Assembly: GCA_964367095.1 (NCBI GenBank)
Contig: CAYIXE010000039.1
Span: forward strand, 1-7,951
Reading direction: 5' to 3'
DNA from: UBA927 sp964367095
GTDB lineage: Bacteria; Patescibacteriota; Microgenomatia; UBA10105; UBA927
Length of the DNA: 7,951 nt
The notes beneath the pieces are model-generated. The model was given only the letters and a program-made list of their open reading frames with translations, ran no database searches and was not told where the DNA came from. Positions 1-4,510 of this stretch are shown one piece after another. The stretch's first letter is position 1. Every line of letters begins with the position of its first letter. A program made the translations under genes and the position numbers.

Positions 1-73
1 CCATACGCTTCATCGTGGAAAAAACAATTAGCTAATTGGCAACAGGTCTATTGTATTTTTGTCAAATTTTCCT

Positions 74-115
74 TGCTACAACATTTTTGCGCCATGGCGC
101 GTATTTGTTGTAGCA
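74..115. repeat. 42-bp nested palindrome upstream of the CoA gene
   Basis: Outer arms TGCTACAACA (74-83) and TGTTGTAGCA (106-115) are perfect 10-bp inverted repeats. Exactly centred between them is the 12-bp perfect palindrome GCGCCATGGCGC (89-100), separated from the arms by unpaired 5-nt spacers. It could be a terminator of an upstream gene (no good T-tract follows on either strand), a cruciform, or an operator. It lies about 50 bp upstream of the candidate -10 of the CoA gene. Confidence 0.6.
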
Positions 116-142
116 CTCTATTAGTGATTATTCGTCATTGGC

Positions 143-171
143 TCGTTATTGGTTTTAGTTTTTCGTATAAT
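143..171 (+). promoter_or_regulatory. candidate promoter with -10 placed for a leaderless start
   Basis: A perfect TATAAT (166-171) ends 6 nt before the ATG at 178, so transcription should begin at or next to the start codon. The matching -35 position at 17-bp spacing reads TCGTTA (143-148), only a 3/6 match. The promoter is therefore judged on the -10 alone. Confidence 0.45.
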
Positions 172-177
172 AAGAAG

Positions 178-1149
178 ATGCAATTTCAAACAGTGTGTGT
201 CGCTGGAACCTTTGATGGGTTACATCGAGGGCACGAAAAGCTTCTTGGGGTAGCCTTTGCTCGCGGCAAAAAGGTGACGATAGCGCTTACGTCTGATGTT
301 TTTGTGAAGAAGTATAAAAAAAGCACGCTCGGCATGAGGATAGCTTCATGGATTGACCGCAAGAGAGCACTCGAAGCGTGGATTGATGAAAAAAAGTATA
401 CAGACCGTGCAAGAATTATTTCCATCGATGATCCTGTCGGACCATCAGCAACGGCCAATTTTGACGCACTTATTGTCACATCACAAAATAAAAATCAAGG
501 AGAAGCGATTAACATTCTTCGCAAGATATATAATAAACCGCCACTTATCCTGATAGAGGTAGATCTTGTCGGAGCTCAAGATTTAAAGCCCATCTCATCG
601 ACACGGGTGCGTAAAAAGGAAATAGATCGATTAGGCAAGTTTATTATGCCGGACTCAATGCGGCAAGAATTAGCCAATCCCTTGGGACCTGTATTATCGA
701 CCAAGAAAATGATAATGCGATCTATTCGTCGAAATCGTGATGCGATTATTATCGCAGTTGGAGACCAAACGACGAAAACATTGTTGGACAACGGCGTATT
801 GCCTTCATTAATAATTATCGATAATAAAGTAAATCGTGTGGCGTATGATGAGTTAAAGCCAATGCTATTTAAATTAAATATCCCGATCATGCGAATAATA
901 AGTGGACCAGGATATATTAGTGATCAAGCAAGTGATTGTATTCGGCAGTGGGCAAAACGTAAATCGCCATTTCAGATAATCGAAATTGACGGAGAAGAAG
1001 ATTTACTGACCCTTCCCGTAGTAGCGCACGCACCGATTGGCAGTATTGTGTATTATGGGCAACCTCATAAGGGCATTGTGGAGGTTGTCGTGACGACAGA
1101 GAAAAAGAAAGAAGTGCAAAAGTTGCTTTCCAAATTTCTTTCCTCTTGA
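178..1149 (+). CDS. archaeal-type phosphopantetheine adenylyltransferase fused to GTP-dependent dephospho-CoA kinase
   Basis: A 323-aa protein predicted to carry the last two steps of CoA synthesis: 4'-phosphopantetheine to dephospho-CoA, then phosphorylation to CoA. Residues 1-155 look like the archaeal/eukaryotic adenylyltransferase family (COG1019): GTFDGLHRGH at 10-19 with the HxGH signature of nucleotidyltransferases, and ISSTRVR at 139-145. Residues 165-323 look like DUF359 (PF04019), the GTP-using dephospho-CoA kinase family known from Thermococcus: GDQTTKTLL 195-203, IIIDNKVNR 212-220, GEEDLLTLP 272-280 and YGQPHKG 293-299. The ATG at 178 is chosen because homology begins directly after it and a TATAAT lies 6 nt upstream. 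In-frame TTG 73 and ATG 94 would add a hydrophobic stretch with no homology. There is no clear Shine-Dalgarno sequence. galT follows after 31 bp with its own promoter. The domain calls are from motif recognition, not a search. Confidence 0.85.
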   Translation: MQFQTVCVAGTFDGLHRGHEKLLGVAFARGKKVTIALTSDVFVKKYKKSTLGMRIASWIDRKRALEAWIDEKKYTDRARIISIDDPVGPSATANFDALIVTSQNKNQGEAINILRKIYNKPPLILIEVDLVGAQDLKPISSTRVRKKEIDRLGKFIMPDSMRQELANPLGPVLSTKKMIMRSIRRNRDAIIIAVGDQTTKTLLDNGVLPSLIIIDNKVNRVAYDELKPMLFKLNIPIMRIISGPGYISDQASDCIRQWAKRKSPFQIIEIDGEEDLLTLPVVAHAPIGSIVYYGQPHKGIVEVVVTTEKKKEVQKLLSKFLSS

Positions 1150-1174
1150 AAGTACACCGTGTAATGATGATACT
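1146..1174 (+). promoter_or_regulatory. galT promoter overlapping the upstream stop codon, leaderless geometry
   Basis: TTGAAA (1146-1151), 17 bp, GATACT (1169-1174). The -35 hexamer contains the TGA stop (1147-1149) of the CoA gene. The -10 ends 6 nt before the galT ATG at 1181, the same distance as for the preceding gene, and there is no Shine-Dalgarno sequence. Confidence 0.5.
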
Positions 1175-1180
1175 TATTGT

Positions 1181-2059
1181 ATGGCAACGTATGTTCCGGA
1201 TGTAAAGACACAGCGGTGGGTGATAGTGGCCCCAAATCGTAAATCCCGTCCGAATCAAAGTAAAGAGAGTGCTGTGCACCCCGAAGTTCTACTCAGCGGG
1301 ACGAAGGAGTGTCCATTTTGTGTCGGTAAAGAGAGCATGACGCCTCCTGAGGTATATCGGATTGGGAGTGGCGAAAGTAATACGGCAGGCTGGCAAGTAC
1401 GTGTCGTTCCTAATTTATATCCGATCACTGATACTCATGAGGTTATTATCCACAGTCCTGATGACACCAAGGACGTTGAAGATCTATCCCTTGAGCAAGT
1501 GACGCGCATCCTTACTGCATATCGGGATCGGTATCGTGCACATGATGCTGATGGCCAGGTGCTTATTTTTTGCAATCATGGTTTAGCTGCTGGCGCATCG
1601 CTTAAACATCCTCATTCACAACTTGTCGTTATCCCGCGTCAGATTAATTTGGATGCGCTGTATCGTGAGCCGGTTGCAAACGTGGTAGAGGACAACACGT
1701 ATTTCTACACGTATTGCCCTGATTTTTCTCAATGGCCATTTGAGGTGTGGATTGCGCCAAAGGAGGAAGGGAGTAAGTTTGGCGACATAGAAGGGGAGAA
1801 ACTTTCCGATTTAGCAGGGGTACTGCAGCGGGCACTGATAAAAATTCGTTTGGCACAACGCAACGGATTAGTGCATTCAGTCCATGACAAAGATGTCTTT
1901 GTTTACAATTATTATATTTATTATGGTACGAATTGGTATATCCGCATTACACCGCGTTTTATCCACCGCGCGGGATTTGAATTGGGGACAGGGCTCTCCG
2001 TCAATGTGGTGGATCCTGCTCAGGCTGCTCGCGTGCTAAAAACAGTATTAGTTAGTTAG
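1181..2059 (+). CDS. galT: galactose-1-phosphate uridylyltransferase family protein (GalT-like)
   Basis: A 292-aa member of the GalT branch of the HIT superfamily, which swaps UMP between UDP-glucose and galactose-1-phosphate in the Leloir pathway. Seen: N-terminal RWVIVAPNRKSRPN at 12-25, a zinc-type CPFC at 44-47, VVPNLYP at 75-81, HEVIIHSP at 86-93 and the active-site HPHSQ at 143-147, where H145 corresponds to the uridylylated His of the E. coli enzyme. It is shorter than E. coli GalT (348 aa), as many archaeal and deep-branching bacterial members are. By eye, the position equivalent to zinc ligand H115 of E. coli GalT (SPDH) reads SPDD here. Substrate specificity is uncertain, since related enzymes act on other sugar or nucleotide phosphates. 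The stop TAG (2057-2059) lies inside the octamer array that follows. No other sugar gene is visible in the window. Confidence 0.8.
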   Translation: MATYVPDVKTQRWVIVAPNRKSRPNQSKESAVHPEVLLSGTKECPFCVGKESMTPPEVYRIGSGESNTAGWQVRVVPNLYPITDTHEVIIHSPDDTKDVEDLSLEQVTRILTAYRDRYRAHDADGQVLIFCNHGLAAGASLKHPHSQLVVIPRQINLDALYREPVANVVEDNTYFYTYCPDFSQWPFEVWIAPKEEGSKFGDIEGEKLSDLAGVLQRALIKIRLAQRNGLVHSVHDKDVFVYNYYIYYGTNWYIRITPRFIHRAGFELGTGLSVNVVDPAQAARVLKTVLVS

Positions 2060-2090
2060 TTACTTTGTTACTTGGTTACTTAGATAATAA
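2051..2090 (+). repeat. left octamer array flanking the four-helix-bundle gene
   Basis: Five consecutive 8-bp units: GTTAGTTA, GTTACTTT, GTTACTTG, GTTACTTA and the degenerate GATAATAA. They run from the last codons of galT (supplying its TAG stop) to 2 bp before the next ATG. Bases 2059-2084 match the reverse complement of 2459-2484 at 24 of 26 positions, including a perfect 13-bp inverted repeat (2072-2084 with 2459-2471). Confidence 0.85.
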
Positions 2091-2092
2091 AT

Positions 2093-2467
2093 ATGAGTAT
2101 AACGCGATTTCGATTTGAAGATCTTCGTGTATATCAGTCTGCTCTTGTTTTTGTTTCAAGGGTATATGCAATAATAAAAATATGGCCTCCTCTTTACAAA
2201 TTTTCACTTGCTGACCAGTTTCAAAGAGCTGCGTTATCTATTCCTTTGAATATCGCTGAAGGGTCTGGAAGAACTACGAAGGATTTTCAACATTTTCTAG
2301 CAGTAGCGAGGGGATCATGCTACGAATGTATCGCAATACTTTCTGTTGCAAAAAATGAAAAGCTTGTTTCTGAATCTGAATATCTGAAAGTTTACGAAGA
2401 GGTTGGTATACTGGCAAAAACACTTACAGCGTTAAAGTCGAGCGTTTCACACGTTCCATCTAAGTAA
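2093..2467 (+). CDS. four-helix-bundle protein, S23/IVP family (TIGR02436-like)
   Basis: A 124-aa protein of the family first seen as ORFs in 23S rRNA intervening sequences of Leptospira and Coxiella, and related to the Avd protein of diversity-generating retroelements. Seen: FEDLRVYQSALVFVSRVY at 8-25, the signature FSLADQFQRAALSIPLNIAEGSGR at 37-60, and FLAVARGSCYEC at 68-79; the rest is helical. Family members are small, basic and probably bind nucleic acid; the cellular role outside retroelements is unknown. No reverse transcriptase, template repeat or rRNA gene is visible here. There is no Shine-Dalgarno sequence; GATAAT lies 4 nt before the ATG. The gene sits between inverted octamer arrays, and the right array supplies its TAA stop. 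It converges on the HTH gene. Confidence 0.88.
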   Translation: MSITRFRFEDLRVYQSALVFVSRVYAIIKIWPPLYKFSLADQFQRAALSIPLNIAEGSGRTTKDFQHFLAVARGSCYECIAILSVAKNEKLVSESEYLKVYEEVGILAKTLTALKSSVSHVPSK

Positions 2468-2492
2468 CCAAATAACTAAGTAACCAAATAAC
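2459..2492 (-). repeat. right octamer array flanking the four-helix-bundle gene
   Basis: Two perfect copies of a 16-bp unit (TAAGTAACCAAATAAC at 2461-2476 and 2477-2492), that is four 8-bp units. Read on the - strand they are GTTATTTG, GTTACTTA, GTTATTTG, GTTACTTA, the same unit as in the left array. The first unit holds the TAA stop of the four-helix-bundle gene. With the left array it would let the transcript close into a long stem with the whole ORF in the loop. Confidence 0.85.
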
Positions 2493-2494
2493 CC

Positions 2495-2692
2495 TCACGT
2501 TTCCTTCTGTTGTTGTCCCAAAAGCCACAAGACTGCTTCTCTTTTGTAGCGTCTGTCACCTCTTGAATTTATGCGTATCGCAGGAAGTTTGCCGCGTTTG
2601 CCCCATCGTTTGATGGTAAGCGCTGAGACGCGCAAAATCTTTGCGACTTCGCGCACTGTTAATAATTCTGGCCATTCATCTCCGAGTGCCAT
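2495..2692 (-). CDS. small excisionase/MerR-like helix-turn-helix protein
   Basis: A 65-aa DNA-binding protein of the HTH_17/excisionase type. LLTVREVAKILRVSALTIKRW at 10-30 forms the winged-helix HTH core, and the stretch with GDRRYKREAVLWLL at 45-58 matches the wing and closing helix usual in this family. Despite the name, most such proteins in small genomes are not tied to an integrase, and none is visible here, so it may be a local regulator. The start is supported by a strong Shine-Dalgarno sequence, AGAAGGAG, about 6 nt before the ATG. It converges on the four-helix-bundle gene, ending 3 bp from the right octamer array. An inverted repeat, ATCG-TTAC-CGAT (2728-2739), between its candidate promoter and start could be an autoregulatory operator. 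Confidence 0.82.
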   Translation of the reverse strand: MALGDEWPELLTVREVAKILRVSALTIKRWGKRGKLPAIRINSRGDRRYKREAVLWLLGQQQKET

Positions 2693-2743
2693 AGTAAACT
2701 CCTTCTGGGCAAAAAATGTTTTGTAGTATCGTTACCGATCACA

Positions 2744-2773
2744 ACAGTACACCACACGGTCAAACATTGTCAA
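2744..2773 (-). promoter_or_regulatory. candidate promoter of the HTH gene
   Basis: On the - strand a perfect TTGACA (2773-2768), 18 bp, TACTGT (2749-2744). The -10 is weak (3/6), so the call rests mostly on the -35 and on position. The leader would be about 45 nt and carry the Shine-Dalgarno sequence. Confidence 0.35.
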
Positions 2774-2876
2774 GAAGGAGTCGTAAAATATGCGTCATTG
2801 TGGATAAGTTGTGTGTGCGGTAATTCATTGTACGACACGAAAATAGTTTTTGGATAAATTTTTTTACAAACCATCA

Positions 2877-2901
2877 AAAACCCCGCAATATGCGGGGTTT
2901 T
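2877..2901 (-). terminator. rho-independent terminator after rplL
   Basis: Perfect inverted repeat CCCCGCA / TGCGGGG (2881-2887 with 2891-2897) around a 3-nt loop, extended by an A-run and T-run. On the - strand it is followed by TTTTTGATGG. It lies about 20 bp beyond the rplL stop and could also work on the + strand. Confidence 0.92.
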
Positions 2902-2918
2902 ATCTACGTAACGGATTA

Positions 2919-3302
2919 TTACTTCAACTCTGCTTTCGCTCCGGCTGTTTCTAGTTTCTTTTTTGCTTCTTCAGCGGCTGATTTAGAAAGACCGGTCAAA
3001 ACCTCTTTTGGAGCGGATTCAACCAGTGTTTTTGCTTCCGTAAGACCTAATGTAGGAACGAGTTCACGGACTGCTTTGATAGCGCCGATTTTATTTGCTC
3101 CTGCTTCAGTGATAATGAGATTGAAGACAGTTTGTTCTTCTTTTACCTCGCCAGCTTCTGCTGACGCTCCAGCTGCTGCAGCGACTGCTACAGGGGCTGC
3201 TGAGACGCCAAATTTTTCTTCCAATGCTTTGACCAGATCAGAAAGTTCGAGAACGGTCATGTCTTCTACTGCTTTAAGAATTTCATCTTTGGATAATGCC
3301 AT
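2919..3302 (-). CDS. rplL: 50S ribosomal protein L7/L12
   Basis: A 127-aa protein forming the flexible stalk dimers that bind L10 and recruit translation GTPases. Seen: N-terminal dimerisation domain 1-33 (DMTVLELSDLVKALEEKFGV), an Ala-rich hinge at about 34-52, and the C-terminal factor-binding domain from about 55 (TVFNLIITEAGANKIGAIKAVRE, then GLTEAKTLVESAPKEVL). Length and hinge are normal. The start MALSKDE at 3302 is chosen by family alignment. An AGAGAGG stretch lies about 12 nt upstream, rather far, and in-frame GTG codons 12 and 15 nt upstream cannot be excluded. It is cotranscribed with rplJ, from which an intercistronic hairpin separates it, and is followed by a strong terminator, so rpoB is not read through from here. 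Confidence 0.97.
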   Translation of the reverse strand: MALSKDEILKAVEDMTVLELSDLVKALEEKFGVSAAPVAVAAAAGASAEAGEVKEEQTVFNLIITEAGANKIGAIKAVRELVPTLGLTEAKTLVESAPKEVLTGLSKSAAEEAKKKLETAGAKAELK

Positions 3303-3324
3303 AAATGAATTCACCACCTCTCTT

Positions 3325-3360
3325 AGAAACACTTTCCTGCAAAGCGGGATTAGTGTTTCT
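3325..3360 (-). repeat. intercistronic hairpin between rplJ and rplL
   Basis: Perfect 9-bp arms AGAAACACT (3325-3333) and AGTGTTTCT (3352-3360), with an inner TCCTGC/GCGGGA pairing holding one mismatch or wobble. No T-tract follows on the - strand, so it is not a clear terminator. It ends just before the AGAGAGG stretch ahead of rplL. A role in RNA processing, stability or raising L12 output relative to L10 is an inference. Confidence 0.6.
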
Positions 3361-3370
3361 TGCAATTAAT

Positions 3371-3886
3371 TTATACTGCCTTTTTCCCCTTTACTGCGTT
3401 TAACGCCCACACGAATTTATTAAGATTAAAACTGAGTGCATGGTGCAAACTCTGCACAGGTCCCATGAGTTGACGTACAAGCTGACCCAGTAACATATCT
3501 TTAGAAGGAAGGGTTGCAAGCCGAGCTACTTCATTCTCGGTCAGTACACGATCTCCCAACATACCTGATTTTGCTTTGCCCATCGCGCTCGTTTTGAAAA
3601 ACTTCAAGAGTTCTTTGAGCGGCGCTACCTCATCGCCATATTCAAAGAGGACGGCTGTAGAGTCGGTAAACGCTGAAGCAATGCTGTCAGCTTTCGTGCC
3701 AAGGGCGCGAAGCATAAGTGTGTTTTTGGAAACGACGAGTTCTGCATTTGATTTTTTGAGCAGTTTGCGGATGTTTTCGAGGTCTTTGTGTTTGATGCCA
3801 CGATAGTCAGTCATGATCATGGCTTTTGCCTTACTGATTTTTTCGGTTAAATTTTGCACGATGTCTAGCTTTTTTTGTGTCGGCAT
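3371..3886 (-). CDS. rplJ: 50S ribosomal protein L10
   Basis: A 171-aa protein that anchors L12 dimers to the ribosome and, in complex with L12, binds its own mRNA leader. Seen: the N-terminal rRNA-binding domain with MIMTDYRGIKHKDLENIRKL at 23-42 and LVVSKNTLMLRAL at 50-62, and the C-terminal L12-binding helix region from about 130 (MLLGQLVRQLMGPVQSLHHAL). Length is normal. The start has a Shine-Dalgarno AAAGGA 7 nt before the ATG, directly after the attenuator T-tract. The gene has its own promoter and a leader of about 230 nt rather than being read from rplA. Confidence 0.97.
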   Translation of the reverse strand: MPTQKKLDIVQNLTEKISKAKAMIMTDYRGIKHKDLENIRKLLKKSNAELVVSKNTLMLRALGTKADSIASAFTDSTAVLFEYGDEVAPLKELLKFFKTSAMGKAKSGMLGDRVLTENEVARLATLPSKDMLLGQLVRQLMGPVQSLHHALSFNLNKFVWALNAVKGKKAV

Positions 3887-3900
3887 ATATAATCCTTTCT

Positions 3901-3929
3901 AAAATCAAAAATCCCGCCGAAAGCGGGAT
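3901..3929 (-). terminator. attenuator terminator in the rplJ leader
   Basis: Stem ATCCCGC (3911-3917) / GCGGGAT (3923-3929) around a 5-nt loop, followed on the - strand by TTTTGATTTT. It lies between the L10-type leader and the rplJ Shine-Dalgarno sequence, the position of the known rplJL attenuator in Bacillus-type leaders. Confidence 0.85.
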
Positions 3930-3932
3930 AAT

Positions 3933-4012
3933 CAGTAAATAGAAAGATAGTAAATAGTGAACAGAAAGAAATTTTATTCTTCTATTTACTACTCACTCTT
4001 AACTCTTTACTG
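3933..4012. repeat. palindromic heptamer array inside the rplJ leader
   Basis: Left arm units CAGTAAA, TAGAAAG(A), TAGTAAA, TAGTGAA, CAGAAAG. The right arm read as reverse complement gives CAGTAAA, GAGTTAA, GAGTGAG, TAGTAAA, TAGAAGA. The whole is an imperfect 80-bp palindrome with about 7-bp periodicity and an AGTRAA core. It lies between the L10 sensor fold and the attenuator and has no ORF. The core is shared with the octamer arrays at 2051-2492 and 5332-5407 (AAGTAAC on one strand). Confidence 0.75.
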
Positions 4013-4017
4013 TTTTC

Positions 4018-4120
4018 ACCCCTCGGTAGGCTCCGTATCGAAATTATCAAGAGCGTTTGTTCGGGATCCTTCGCTTTAAGCTCAGGACCTCGCTTTGGCT
4101 CGGCCTACGGTCTTTAGGAT
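4018..4120 (-). promoter_or_regulatory. L10-type autoregulatory mRNA leader
   Basis: The - strand RNA starts with CCTAAAGACCGTAGGC and closes with GCCTACCGAGGGG, the pairing typical of L10 leader elements (Rfam L10_leader). GTAGGC (4108-4103) pairs with GCCTAC (4031-4026). Inside is a hairpin containing CTGAGC, TTAAA and GCGAAGG, which fits the kink-turn-like site where L10 binds (the kink-turn is my inference). It begins at the predicted transcription start and precedes an intrinsic terminator, so the L10-L12 complex probably represses rplJL by attenuation. Confidence 0.85.
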
Positions 4121-4126
4121 ATGAAT

Positions 4127-4154
4127 ATTATAACAGAAGTTGAAACTTATTCAA
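4127..4154 (-). promoter_or_regulatory. rplJL promoter with extended -10
   Basis: On the - strand TTGAAT (4154-4149), 16 bp, TATAAT (4132-4127) preceded by TGT, an extended -10. The predicted start is near 4120, where the L10-type leader begins. Confidence 0.7.
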
Positions 4155-4162
4155 TCGTCAAA

Positions 4163-4291
4163 TTAATTGTGTTTTTTCGTTGATTTTTTTTCTGGAAATT
4201 TGGCAAAAAAATAGAGCACAACAAAGAGTGCAATTACAGACACCCCAAATCCTATCTGAAAGTTATTGGCGTAAATAGATAAATCAATCAT
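4163..4291 (-). CDS. 42-aa single-span membrane microprotein
   Basis: Unrecognised 42-aa protein. Residues about 12-31 form one hydrophobic helix (IGFGVSVIALFVVLYFFAKF region), and the last dozen residues are Lys-rich (FPEKKSTKKHN), which predicts a cytoplasmic tail. Its ATG overlaps the TGA of the upstream 61-aa gene in an ATGA, so it is probably translationally coupled to it. It ends just before the rplJ promoter. It is about the size of SecE-like or small subunit proteins, but I see no SecE signature. Support comes from the hydrophobic pattern, overlap and operon position. Homologues in related genomes would be the deciding evidence. Confidence 0.6.
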   Translation of the reverse strand: MIDLSIYANNFQIGFGVSVIALFVVLYFFAKFPEKKSTKKHN

Positions 4292-4473
4292 AATTCTTGA
4301 AGAAGTTTTTCAATCTTTAACGCTATTACTAAACATAGAATAGCAGAGACGATATTTCCAGTCAATATCATTCGGTTGCTGATAGCTGGGATGGTCAACA
4401 GAAATCCCGCTGCTACATTTATTGAAAGTGAAGATGCTACTTTTAAGTGATATTCTTGAATAAGAATAATCAT
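4288..4473 (-). CDS. 61-aa two-span membrane microprotein
   Basis: Unrecognised 61-aa protein with two predicted transmembrane helices, about 13-31 (ASSLSINVAAGFLLTIPAI) and 36-54 (ILTGNIVSAILCLVIALKI), joined by a short SNRM turn and ending in a charged KIEKLLQEL tail. It follows rplA but has its own good promoter, whose -35 overlaps the rplA stop. The ATG at 4473 is only 8 nt from the -10, with no Shine-Dalgarno sequence, so a leaderless or near-leaderless message is likely. A different frame over the same stretch starts at 4480 or 4510, but it gives a Ser/Asn-rich peptide without membrane pattern and lacks the ATGA coupling, so I prefer this frame. Function unknown. Confidence 0.6.
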   Translation of the reverse strand: MIILIQEYHLKVASSLSINVAAGFLLTIPAISNRMILTGNIVSAILCLVIALKIEKLLQEL

Positions 4474-4481
4474 TACTCATG

Positions 4482-4510
4482 AGTATATAAGTAGTATGGA
4501 AATTCGTCAA
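4482..4510 (-). promoter_or_regulatory. promoter of the two small membrane genes
   Basis: On the - strand TTGACG (4510-4505), 17 bp, TATACT (4487-4482). The -35 hexamer overlaps the rplA stop TGA (4509-4507), repeating the arrangement at the CoA gene/galT junction. The -10 lies 8 nt before the ATG. Confidence 0.6.

Larger units (their letters stand above)
1..177. other. 5' intergenic stretch with a nested palindrome
   Basis: No gene is supported here. The frame of the downstream CoA gene is open from base 1, but the implied residues match nothing I recognise, and the stretch holds a palindrome and a -10 hexamer. On the + strand another frame ends at a TAA at 33-35 after a plausible short peptide (IRFIVEKTIS), and a third ends at a TAG at 29-31. 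Either could be the tail of an upstream gene, but too little is visible to decide. Confidence 0.4.

Noticed and set aside
73..177. N-terminal extension of the CoA gene from TTG 73 or ATG 94
   Set aside because: The extension has no family match and overlaps a palindrome and a TATAAT placed for the ATG at 178. An open frame of this length is possible by chance.
2093..2467. Diversity-generating retroelement (Avd role)
   Set aside because: No reverse transcriptase and no template/variable repeat pair is visible in the window.
2051..2492. CRISPR array
   Set aside because: The repeat units are 8 bp without unique spacers of constant length, and no cas gene is present.
2790..2807. Five-codon leader peptide (MRHCG) after an AAGAAGGAG on the + strand
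   Set aside because: No + strand gene follows that it could regulate. The downstream genes are on the - strand and a terminator lies next to it.
2890..3369. Long + strand frame opposite rplL
   Set aside because: It is the antisense shadow of rplL, with Ala/Ser-rich composition from the complementary strand, and it starts in the terminator.
4163..4473. Identification of the small membrane genes as SecE
   Set aside because: SecE is expected near rplK and the size is similar, but neither peptide shows the SecE motif or its amphipathic helix preceding the membrane span.
4310..4510. Alternative 66-aa frame starting MTNFHTTYILMSND
   Set aside because: It overlaps the rplA end and the promoter, has a Ser/Asn-rich non-descript composition, and lacks the ATGA coupling seen for the 61-aa frame.
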